From Bacillota bacterium (GTDB lineage: Bacteria; Bacillota_A; Clostridia; Christensenellales; Aristaeellaceae), in assembly GCA_023421735.1 (NCBI GenBank), contig JAEZSP010000050.1, positions 1-24,764 on the forward strand: a stretch of DNA of 24,764 nucleotides, given 5' to 3'. The notes under the pieces were generated by a model. The model did no database searches and was not told the origin of the DNA. It was given only the letters and a program-made list of their open reading frames with translations. Below are positions 1 through 7,900 of the stretch, piece by piece (the first letter of the stretch is position 1; every line of letters begins with the position of its first letter). The translations under genes were made by a program, and so were the position numbers.

Positions 1-5
1 TCGTA

Positions 6-79
6 TGGAGCGGGTGATGGGAATCGAACCCACGTGATCAGCTTGGGAAGCTGGGGCTCTGCCATTGAGCTACACCCGC
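6..79 (-). tRNA. tRNA-Gly (anticodon UCC)
   Basis: Read on the minus strand, the segment folds as a complete cloverleaf. The acceptor stem GCGGGTG pairs with CACCCGC, followed by discriminator T and an encoded CCA. The anticodon stem CAGCT/AGCTG closes a loop containing TCC, which reads GGA and GGG glycine codons. The T-arm carries the usual GGTTCGATTCC. It lies 77 nt downstream of sigH on the same strand but has its own strong promoter just upstream. Confidence 0.96.
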
Positions 80-107
80 GCGTTTATCCCGCCGTCATAC
101 AGAAGAT

Positions 108-136
108 ATTGTAACCGCGCATTCCAAATTTGTCAA
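108..136 (-). promoter_or_regulatory. Sigma-A type promoter of tRNA-Gly
   Basis: On the minus strand TTGACA (136-131) and TACAAT (113-108) are separated by exactly 17 bp. The -35 is consensus and the -10 has one mismatch. The predicted transcription start falls near 100, about 20 nt before the mature tRNA, so the tRNA can be transcribed independently of sigH. Confidence 0.85.
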
Positions 137-156
137 CACTCTGTATTCAGATTTTA

Positions 157-786
157 CTATTTTTCCTCCAGATATCGAATGAGCTTCCTTTTAATGCGCT
201 GCAGTGCGTTGTCGATGGACTTCACGTGCCTGCCCATGTTTTCCGCGATCTCCACATAGCTTTTTCCGTCCATGTACTCCTCAAGCACTTCCTTTTCAAG
301 CCCGGAGAGCATGTTCGCGATGCGTCCCTCGATGGATGTATAATCCTCACGGTCGATGAGCATCTCCTCGGGATTGGTGGGCGTGTCCTCGGTAATGACG
401 TCTAAAAGCGTTCTGTCGCTGTCCTCGTCAAAGAGCGGACGGTTGAGAGAAACATAGCTGTTGAGTGGAATATGCTTTTGCCGGGTCGCCGTCTTGATGG
501 CGGTGATGATCTGGCGCGTGACGCATAATTCCGCGAACGCGCGGAAGGATGCGAGCTTGTCCTCGCGAAAATCCCGGATCGCCTTGTATAGCCCGATCAT
601 GCCCTCCTGCACGATGTCCTCGTGATCCGCGCCGATGAGGAAATAACTCCGGGCCTTCGTCCGGACGAAGTTCTTATACTTGTTGAGCAGATACTCCAGC
701 GCGGCGTCCGACTGGTTTTTTACACCGTCCTGCTGCGCGAGCCTGACCACCTGCTCGTCGGTCATGGTCTCATAATTGAACTCCAT
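157..786 (-). CDS. sigH: RNA polymerase sporulation sigma factor SigH
   Basis: A sigma-70 family factor of 209 residues, close to the size of Bacillus Spo0H (about 218). Region 2 spans about residues 28-105 and includes the core-binding segment HEDIVQEGMIGLYKAIRDF and the -10 recognition helix around RQIITAIKTATRQKHIPLNS. Region 4 is a helix-turn-helix at about 152-205 (SYVEIAENMGRHVKSIDNAL). SigH directs transition-phase and early sporulation or competence genes in Firmicutes. The start is supported by an AGGAGGG ribosome site 5 nt upstream. The preceding rae1 stop TGA directly abuts this ATG, so the two are probably translationally coupled. The gene ends the rhaB-mrnC-rlmB-rae1-sigH operon, an order that itself supports the assignment. 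No terminator is obvious between its stop and the tRNA. Confidence 0.95.
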   Translation of the reverse strand: MEFNYETMTDEQVVRLAQQDGVKNQSDAALEYLLNKYKNFVRTKARSYFLIGADHEDIVQEGMIGLYKAIRDFREDKLASFRAFAELCVTRQIITAIKTATRQKHIPLNSYVSLNRPLFDEDSDRTLLDVITEDTPTNPEEMLIDREDYTSIEGRIANMLSGLEKEVLEEYMDGKSYVEIAENMGRHVKSIDNALQRIKRKLIRYLEEK

Positions 787-1320
787 TCAGCCCTCCTGCC
801 GGCCCTTTCGCATCTCGTCGAGCCGCCTTCGTATCTCCTCCGGAAGCCTGTCCATGACGGTTTCCTTGCGCGGCCGAACCTGTTTGGTGCGCCCCGCCGC
901 GCGCACGTTGTCCATCTCGATTAAAAGCTCCCGTGCGGACATGCGCATCGCACCGCGCCCAAGCACCACAGTCTGCTCCACGTTGTCACTGGTCGCGACC
1001 CGAATCTCGATCCGGCCCAACGCAACCTCCCGCGCGAGCGAATCGCAAAGCCTCTCGATGTAATGATCCGCCGTCTCGTTTTTCTGGGTATAGACGATTT
1101 TGAGCGGCCCCATCTCTTCCTCGGTGCGCGTCATGCGCCCGCTCATCCATGCATCGAAGACCAGGACGACCTCCTGTCCTGAAAATCCCGCGTAGTTGAT
1201 CAACCGCTCGGTCAGCTGATCCCGCAAATCCGCGAGGGGCTGCATACTCGCGTCCCGGCGCCACGCATTCATCACGTTGTACCCGTCCACGATGACCAGC
1301 CGCCTTGGCGGCCGCTTCAT
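787..1320 (-). CDS. rae1: Rae1/YacP-type NYN-domain ribosome-associated endoribonuclease
   Basis: A 177-residue protein of the NYN (PIN-like) nuclease family. The N-terminal strand LVIVDGYNVMNAW (residues 8-20) holds the conserved Asp12 and Asn15. A second acidic cluster, VLVFDAW, and the TADHYIERL and VATSDNVEQ segments follow in the order expected for YacP. In Bacillus subtilis Rae1 enters the ribosomal A site and cleaves mRNA during translation. Its start overlaps the rlmB stop by 4 nt (ATGA type) and its stop abuts the sigH start, matching the conserved rlmB-rae1-sigH order. The C-terminal tail, about residue 145 onward, is rich in Arg, Lys and Glu and probably helical. Confidence 0.92.
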   Translation of the reverse strand: MKRPPRRLVIVDGYNVMNAWRRDASMQPLADLRDQLTERLINYAGFSGQEVVLVFDAWMSGRMTRTEEEMGPLKIVYTQKNETADHYIERLCDSLAREVALGRIEIRVATSDNVEQTVVLGRGAMRMSARELLIEMDNVRAAGRTKQVRPRKETVMDRLPEEIRRRLDEMRKGRQEG

Positions 1321-2333
1321 AGACCGCGCGCGCGCAGCACCTCATAAATGAGGATACCCGCCGCGACGGATGCGTTCAGGGAGCCGATTTTGCCCTTCAT
1401 GGGGAGCGTGACCTTCCGGTCGCACTTCTCGAGCGTGAGCCGCGAAATCCCCTCACCCTCTGAGCCCACGACCAACGCGATGGGCCCGGTGAGGTCTGCC
1501 GAAAAAGCATCCTCGCCCTCGAGTGCCGCCGCAACCGTCCACACGCCTGCCGCTTTGAGATCATCGATCGTCCGGTTCAGATTTTTAACGCGCGCAACCT
1601 TTAAATAGGAAAGCGCGCCGGCCGCCGCTTTCGACGCGGCGGGCGTCAACCCCGATGCGCGCCGCTCCGGAATGATCACGCCGTGCGCGCCCGCGCACTC
1701 GGCGGATCGGATCACAGCGCCCAGATTGTGGGGGTCGGTCACCCCGTCGAGGATCACAAGAAAGGGCGGCTCGCCCGCTTCCTTAGCGGCCTCAAGCATG
1801 TCCTCTACGGAGGAATATTCCGCCTGCGCGGTATAGGCAACCATGCCCTGATGCGCGGCGTAGATTCCGTCGAGCCGCTGACGCGAGACCTTTTGAATTA
1901 CGATGCCCTTCTCGCGCGCCGCCGCAATAATCTCCCGCGCCGCGCCCGAAAGGTCACCGTCCAAAACGATCAACTTGTCAATCGGCGTCCCGGCCCTGAG
2001 TGCCTCGCGGATGGGATTCCGGCCCGTGAGAAGGTTCTCCGGCTGCTCGGTGGGCGCGTCGTCCGCACGCCGCACAAAGCCCGCGCCATCATCCGATGCG
2101 GACGCCTGCGTGTCGAATGCGGCCTCTGGCCTTACCGGGCGCCCAAAGCGCGGGATGTCCGGCTGCGCGATTGCCCGATCGGCAGGGGCGTCCTTCCCTG
2201 TTCGCACATCGGATCGGTATCCCGCATATCTTGGGCGCTCCTTCTTTTCCTTGCCTTCACCGTCCACGCGCCGCGCGGGCGGCACGCTTGTGCGCCCCGA
2301 TGTGCGAGGGCCGCGCTTCTTGTCATCCTTCAT
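1317..2333 (-). CDS. rlmB: 23S rRNA (guanosine-2'-O-)-methyltransferase RlmB, TrmH/SpoU family
   Basis: A 338-residue SpoU-family 2'-O-methyltransferase that uses S-adenosylmethionine; family members methylate 23S rRNA G2251. A substrate-binding domain begins at NLLTGRNPIREAL (about residue 100). The SPOUT knot domain shows motif 1 at 191-213 (DGVTDPHNLGAVIRSAE), motif 2 at 286-297 (ALVVGSEGEGIS) and motif 3 at 308-330 (LPMKGKIGSLNASVAAGI). Residues 1-98 form a long charged, low-complexity extension absent from the typical roughly 250-residue family member and probably disordered. The start overlaps the mrnC stop by 4 nt, so the extension lies in the natural translational-coupling position. 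An internal start near residue 95 cannot be excluded. Confidence 0.94.
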   Translation of the reverse strand: MKDDKKRGPRTSGRTSVPPARRVDGEGKEKKERPRYAGYRSDVRTGKDAPADRAIAQPDIPRFGRPVRPEAAFDTQASASDDGAGFVRRADDAPTEQPENLLTGRNPIREALRAGTPIDKLIVLDGDLSGAAREIIAAAREKGIVIQKVSRQRLDGIYAAHQGMVAYTAQAEYSSVEDMLEAAKEAGEPPFLVILDGVTDPHNLGAVIRSAECAGAHGVIIPERRASGLTPAASKAAAGALSYLKVARVKNLNRTIDDLKAAGVWTVAAALEGEDAFSADLTGPIALVVGSEGEGISRLTLEKCDRKVTLPMKGKIGSLNASVAAGILIYEVLRARGL

Positions 2334-2713
2334 TCAATGTCTCCCGTCGCCGCGTCCAGTATTTCGCGCATCCGCGCTTCGTGGCCAGTGATATATAGAT
2401 ACCCAATCAGCGCCTCGAGGCCGGTCGCGCGGTGGTATTCCGCGCGATCCGCGTTTTTGGGCGGCGACTGGTGCGCATTGCGCGCGCGCCGGACGACCGC
2501 CTGTTCCTCTTCTGTCAGCATGTTTTCCAGGCGCGCAAGCGCCTCAGCCTGTGCGTGCGCGCAGACACGCGCGACCGCGGCCTTGTGAAGGTCGTGTACC
2601 TTCCCACCGCGTCTGACGAGCCGCGCGCGCACCGCAAGGTCATAAAGCGCGTCGCCCAGATAAGCAAGCTCCAGGGAGCCCGGCAGCATGCCGTGGGGGA
2701 ATTCCTCAGGCAT
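2330..2713 (-). CDS. mrnC: Mini-ribonuclease III (23S rRNA maturation)
   Basis: A 127-residue protein made of an RNase III catalytic domain without a dsRNA-binding domain, the definition of Mini-III, which trims 23S rRNA precursor ends. The signature LELAYLGDALYDLAVRARLV (from residue 14) carries the catalytic Asp21. The C-terminal half has the second acidic element, EYHRATGLEALIGYLY. The chosen ATG overlaps the end of rhaB by 8 nt and has no clear ribosome-binding site, so initiation may rely on re-initiating ribosomes. An in-frame ATG at 2689 (residue 9) is an alternative, with GAGG about 15 nt upstream. The 3' end overlaps rlmB by 4 nt. Confidence 0.93.
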   Translation of the reverse strand: MPEEFPHGMLPGSLELAYLGDALYDLAVRARLVRRGGKVHDLHKAAVARVCAHAQAEALARLENMLTEEEQAVVRRARNAHQSPPKNADRAEYHRATGLEALIGYLYITGHEARMREILDAATGDIE

Positions 2714-4190
2714 GTTTCATGAGCGAGAGCAGCTTTTCATACGCCGCGTCCCACGCCTTCGCGTCGCCCTTAGGCTCGTAGGTCTTGGTGGGGAATGAAT
2801 GTTCAACCACCTGGCGCAGCGCATCAAGGCTCTTCACATCGGCAACCGCCATCGCCTGCACCAGCAGATTTCCAATCACCGTGCCCTCGGACGGACCCGC
2901 TACCACAGGACGGCCGATCGCCGCGGCGGTAAACTCGTTGAGCATCTCATTCTTGCTGCCGCCACCCACGATGTGCAATACCTTCACCGGTCGCTTGAGC
3001 ATGTCGCGTTCGAGCGCATCCACGCCCCAGCGGTACATGAGCGCAAGCGACTCATAGATGACGCGCGAAATCTCGCCCGGTCCTTCCGGCACCGGCTGCC
3101 CGGTCTTTTTGCAGTACGCCTGCACGCGCGCAGGCATGTCGCCCGCCGCAAGGAACGAAGGATCGTCGACGTTCAGAATTGCCTTGAAGGCCGCCGCTTT
3201 CTCCGCCATCTTGACCAGCTCGTCAAAGCCGTATACCTCTCCGCGCCGATCCCATTCGCGCTTGCACTCCTGAATGATCCAGAGGCCCATAATGTTCTTG
3301 AGCAGCCGGATCGTGCCGCACACGCCGCCCTCGTTGGTGTAATTGGCCTCCATGACGGACTTGTCGGTGAGCGGCGCAGTCAATTCCGCGCCCAGAAGCG
3401 ACCATGTGCCGGAGGAAAGATACGCGAAATCCGAGCCCTTTGCCGGGACGGCCGCGACGGCTGCCGCGGTGTCGTGCCCTGCGACGGCGATCACCGGAAT
3501 TTCGCCCACGCCGCATTCTTTCGCAATCTCGGGAAGCAGCGTTCCGCGCACGGTGGCCTCGGGCGTGATCTTGCCGAGTAGTTTTTTCGGGATCCCAAAC
3601 TTTTCGACAAGGTCATATGCCCAATCCCGCGTCACGGGATCGATCATCTGGCTTGTTGAGGCAACGGTATACTCCGTGCCCTTTTTGCCCGTGAGGAAGT
3701 AGGCAAAAAGGTCGGGGATCATGAGCATGTCCTCGGCGATCGCAAGCGAAGGATCGCCGTTTTTAACCAACGCATAGAGCTGGTAAAGCGTGTTGAACTG
3801 GATAAACGCAAGGCCGGTCGTCTCGAAAATCTTTTCCTTGGAGACGATCTCGAACGCCTTTTCCATAATTCCATCGGTCATGTGATCGCGGTAATGAATG
3901 GGCTGGGTCGCAAGGTTTCCGTTTTTGTCGAGGAGGCCAAAATCGACGCCCCACGTATCGATGCCGATCGCATCGAGTTGGATGCCCGCGCGCGACACTT
4001 TGAGAAGCGCCTGCTTCATCTCAAAAAAAAGCCGCTGCACATCCCATACAAACCGCCCGTTCAACTCCACCGGATCATTCGAAAACCTGTGTATTTCAGA
4101 AAGCTCGATCTTCTCCCCGTCGTAGACGCCCAGCATTGCGCGCCCGCTCGACGCCCCAAAGTCATAGCCCAGAAAGTGGTATTTTTTCAT
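2706..4190 (-). CDS. rhaB: Rhamnulokinase (L-rhamnulose kinase, FGGY family)
   Basis: A 494-residue FGGY carbohydrate kinase that phosphorylates L-rhamnulose at O-1 in the rhamnose catabolic pathway. The N-terminal phosphate-1 loop is YDFGASSGRAML (residues 9-20). The sugar-binding segment GIDTWGVDFGLLD is at about 76-88. The catalytic base is Asp240 in VAGHDTAAAVA. The adenine-site motif VGGGSKNEMLNEFTAAAIGRPV lies near the C-terminus. The DFGASSGR form and the length fit RhaB better than xylulokinase or glycerol kinase. The start has AGGAGTG 9 nt upstream. The gene heads an operon of RNA-processing genes and sigH. No other rhamnose pathway gene (isomerase, aldolase, regulator) is in the window. 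Specificity is inferred from family resemblance only. Confidence 0.9.
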   Translation of the reverse strand: MKKYHFLGYDFGASSGRAMLGVYDGEKIELSEIHRFSNDPVELNGRFVWDVQRLFFEMKQALLKVSRAGIQLDAIGIDTWGVDFGLLDKNGNLATQPIHYRDHMTDGIMEKAFEIVSKEKIFETTGLAFIQFNTLYQLYALVKNGDPSLAIAEDMLMIPDLFAYFLTGKKGTEYTVASTSQMIDPVTRDWAYDLVEKFGIPKKLLGKITPEATVRGTLLPEIAKECGVGEIPVIAVAGHDTAAAVAAVPAKGSDFAYLSSGTWSLLGAELTAPLTDKSVMEANYTNEGGVCGTIRLLKNIMGLWIIQECKREWDRRGEVYGFDELVKMAEKAAAFKAILNVDDPSFLAAGDMPARVQAYCKKTGQPVPEGPGEISRVIYESLALMYRWGVDALERDMLKRPVKVLHIVGGGSKNEMLNEFTAAAIGRPVVAGPSEGTVIGNLLVQAMAVADVKSLDALRQVVEHSFPTKTYEPKGDAKAWDAAYEKLLSLMKHA

Positions 4191-4229
4191 TACCCGCTCA
4201 CTCCTATGCGTACATACTGATACGATTTA

Positions 4230-4258
4230 AGTATACCAGAAACGCAGCTTGCGAGCAA
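4230..4258 (-). promoter_or_regulatory. Promoter of the rhaB-mrnC-rlmB-rae1-sigH operon
   Basis: On the minus strand TTGCTC (4258-4253) and TATACT (4235-4230) are 17 bp apart. TGG precedes the -10 hexamer, giving an extended -10 element. The element lies about 40 nt upstream of the rhaB start and is the only convincing promoter in front of the five-gene unit. Confidence 0.65.
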
Positions 4259-4534
4259 GAAAATTCGAGAAATGGAAGAGGAATCACGCACAGTCGATAT
4301 TGGATTTCATGGATTGTCACAATCTGGAATTGCGGTTTCACGGCCTTTTCACCGCCCAAATGACAATCCGAGCAGTCGGATCGCCCAACGGAAGCATGCC
4401 TCCTGCCATCGGATGCGCTCGCCCCAGGGACGTGACGCATTCTTCCCCGGTTTGTCATACGGGCGTAATCATCCAATCTGGACGGAATTATGACGTATAC
4501 CGGAACATGTATATACAACGCATGAAATCACGGC

Positions 4535-4651
4535 TTAATCCACACTATCCACATGGTTATCCACAGCCAAAGCCCCGATTCCACTTGATTTTCGCGTGTT
4601 TTGCCCACAGCCGGGGCGTATTCATCGGTGGATGGGAACATGTTATCCACA
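4535..4651 (+). promoter_or_regulatory. DnaA-box-like cluster
   Basis: Five 9-mers in the same orientation resemble the DnaA box TTATCCACA. TAATCCACA (4536-4544) and CTATCCACA (4545-4553) each have one mismatch and abut each other. TTATCCACA at 4557-4565 and again at 4643-4651 are perfect. TTGCCCACA (4601-4609) has two mismatches. The surrounding stretch 4259-4925 holds no credible gene. A strongly AT-rich segment at about 4796-4845 includes a repeated TATTGCAA and could serve as an unwinding element. It may be an origin, a DnaA-titration site or a regulatory site; dnaA itself is not in the window. Confidence 0.6.
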
Positions 4652-4925
4652 GACTTCGGTCTGATCAATCACCCCTTTTTCGGAATTTAGTCTGTTTTTG
4701 TGGCTTTCACCCCTTCAATTGGGTCATAATCCTGTCTAAATTACCAAATCTACCGCGTTTTCCATCCTTTTCCGCGCCGTCCATTCGTTTCCAAATCGTG
4801 AATTGTATTGCAAATATATTGCAATTTTAAGATCGCGCGTATACAGTTTGCAAATCAAACGCCAGTCTGTTATGCGAAAGGGAACAAGGCACTGAAATGC
4901 AGAAATGCAGCAGAAGAACATAAAG

Positions 4926-4957
4926 CGGCGGCACGGGGAATTTTCCCAGTGCCGCCG
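4926..4957 (-). terminator. Intrinsic terminator after the large peptidoglycan-binding protein gene
   Basis: The 9-bp arms CGGCGGCAC and GTGCCGCCG are perfectly complementary. They are extended by an inner GGGAA/TTCCC stem, and on the minus strand they are followed by a short T-rich stretch (TTTATGTT). The hairpin starts 16 nt beyond the stop of the 4973-9511 gene. Confidence 0.75.
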
Positions 4958-4972
4958 TCGGATCGAAAGATG

Positions 4973-7900
4973 CTATGGCTTGTTGACAGGATACGTCGTA
5001 TCGTAGAGCGTGGTCAGGGTCGCCGCATCGACGGACGCGTTCTCATCGGTTGGGTCAATGACGGTGATTTCCGGGTTGATGCCCTCGGTCGCAACGTAGG
5101 TCTGGAAATCGAACACGGCCTGCCGTGTCAGAGGGCCAAACGTCCCCTTTTCAGCTACGGCGTCCTTGGAAAGCCAGCCAAGTTGATAGAGTGCGGTTTG
5201 CATGGTCGTGATGTCTGTAGGATCTGATGTCTGGTCGATATAGTCCGGCGTAGGCGGTTCCGTCTGCGTCGACACGAGTGCGATCATCACGCTGTCGCTC
5301 TTCACATCGGAACTCGCACCACCCTCGGGCGCAGCGTACACAGTGAGCGTGTAGACCTCACCCTCGGCCAACTTTTTGGAGGTCAGCGGTGCGCTCGTCT
5401 CGGTCGTCTTTCCCGTGTCGAGCACGGCATTTCCGTCGGAGTCCGTGAGAACCACGCGATAGCTCGCCGCATTATCCGCGTACCATGAGAGCGTCAGATC
5501 GTCCGTACCCTTCCAATAGGTTTCGTTGGAATAGTCAACGTACCCGGCCACGTCGATTTGAGGCATCCCGACTTCCGGCGTCGACTCCTCATTCACAACG
5601 AGGGAGACCGACGCAGATTTCCCATCGGCTTCCACGCCGCTTGTCGGTATTGCGACGACAGTCAGCTTATAGCTCGCCCCCGCAGTCAGATCGCTGGGTT
5701 TAAGGGTCACCTGGGTATCGCTCACCGCCTCTGCCTTGTTCACAAGCCCGCCGTTTCCATCGTAAAGATAGATGCTGTAGGCAGATACATTGTCGGCCGT
5801 CCAGCTGACGACGATGTTGTCAGTGCCGATCAGATACGCACCGTCCTGTTCGCCCGCCTGTCCCGAAACGGAAATCTTTGGCTTGGTCACCTCGGGAGCG
5901 GCACTGCGCATGAGCTGTACGGAGGCGGATTTCCCGTCGCTTTCTGATCCGCCCTCCGGAATCGCGACGATGGTCACGGTGTACATCTCGCCCTCCTGCA
6001 TATTGGATGGCTTGAGGGTCAGTGATTTCTGATCGGTTTCCTTCTCGGAATTGACGGTAGCGCCTTTGGAATCGAGCAGGTAAATGCTGTAAGACGCCGC
6101 ATTGTCCGCCGACCAGGAGACGGTCATGGTTTCGGTTCCCGCGTAGTAAACGCCGCCTTCCTCAGATGCCGCGCCGCTCACGCTGATGACGGGCGTCGTT
6201 ACTTCCGCAACCACTTCCTGCTTTGCGAGAAGGACCGACGCGCTCTTGCCATCTGCGGCTGTCCCGCCCGCGGCAATTGCGGTCACGGTGACGCGATAGG
6301 TCACGCCTTCGAGGAAATCCGTCGCCTTCACGAGGATAGAAGTATCCGTCGATCCGGTGAGCAGATTGCGCGTGGTACCGTCGGATTTTTTGACGGTCAC
6401 GTCGTATGTCGCCGCATTCTCGGCAGACCATGCGATTGTGATGTCTTCATCGCCCACCCAGTAGCCGCCGTTTTCTTCGGAAGCCGCGCCCGTCACGGTA
6501 ATCGTCGGCGTGCCTACTTCCTGCTTCTGATAAAGTGCCATCTGGACAGACGCGCTCGCGCCGTCCGCCGCCGTGCCATTCACGGGCACCGCCGTCACGG
6601 TCAGCGTGTACACGACACCCTGCTGCATGCTCGTGGAATCGAGCACGCTCGATGTCTTCGTCACGCCCTCTTTGTCGTAGAGAGTCGAGCCGTCCGAGCC
6701 GATAATTGTGAGATTGTAGCTCTCGACATCGCCCGCCGCAGACCAGCTGAACGCGAGGCCATCCGTATCCGCATAGTAGACGCCGTTCTGAAAGTCCTTG
6801 TAGCTTGAAACGGTGATGACAGGGACCTCCACCGACCCAATCGGCGTGGGCGTCGGTTCCACCGTCTCACCCGCATAGAGCTGAATCTCGACGGATGAGG
6901 CCTTTCCGTCCGCATCACTTCCTCCTTCAGGGATGGCGACAACCTCGATGGTGTAGGTCTGCCCGGACGTCATGGCGCTTGGCGTCACTTTGTAAGAAGT
7001 CTCGTTGACCTCCGTCTGCTGGCTCAGCACCGCGCCCTGCGCGTTTTTGAGATACAAGTTGTATGCGCGCACATGTCCCGTGGCGGACCAGGCGATGGTG
7101 ACGTCCTGGTCACCCACCCAGTAAATCCCGCCCTGCTCGCCGAGTTGCCCGGTCACGGTGATGACGGGCGCTCCCACGTCTGTCGCCGCCGTGGCGGAAG
7201 GTTCGGGCGTCACGCCCACACCGTCCGCGAGCGTCAGCCGCACAGAACTGTACTCGCCGTCCTTTTCCACACCGCCCTGCGGAATCGCGACCACGCTGAA
7301 TGTGTAGCGCACACCCGACTCCATGCCGGATGCTTCCAGCTGATAGCTCGTGATGGTCGTGTTCTTCTGGCTCCAGAGTATATCGTCGTTGTCATCCGTG
7401 ACGTACAGGCTGTATGCGCCAGCGCCGTTTGACGACCAGCCGACGACCGCACCCGTCTCGCCAATCTGGTACACGCCGTCCTGATAGCCCTGCGCACCGG
7501 TCACGGTGATCTCGGGCTTAAGGTTCGCGGGTGTCTGAGAAGGCGCCACCGTCGCCGTCGGTGCGGCGGTCACGGCCGCTGCGCTTGCAAGATTCACGCT
7601 CGTATAGAGGCCGTCACCCGCATCGCCGCCCGCCGGAATCGCAACCACGCTGAACTTGTAGATGCCGCTGCCGGTCAGGTAGCTCAGCGGGAAATCAAGG
7701 GAGGTTGCAGCGGTGCTCTCCTGTTTGCGCACCACATTTCCCCCATCGTCCTGCAGATAGATTGCGTAGCTGTCCGCACCCGCCGCACTCCAGGCAATCT
7801 TGACGCCGGAATCGCCCACATAGTAGACGCCGTTTGCCTGGGCGGACGCGCCCGTGACGGTGATCACCGGGGCTTCGAGCTCCGCAGTCGGCGTGGGCTG

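Noticed and set aside
1683..2588. A 301-codon plus-strand frame across rlmB and mrnC
   Set aside because: Arg/Ala-rich shadow of two well-supported overlapping genes on the other strand.
4249..4830. A 193-codon open frame on the plus strand in the rhaB upstream gap
   Set aside because: No ribosome site, odd composition rich in His, Phe and Pro, no recognisable motif, and it covers the DnaA-box cluster and the rhaB promoter.
5270..7875. CRISPR-like or DNA-level tandem repeat array
   Set aside because: The periodicity is at protein level, with repeats of over 300 bp and diverged DNA; no short identical repeats with spacers are present.
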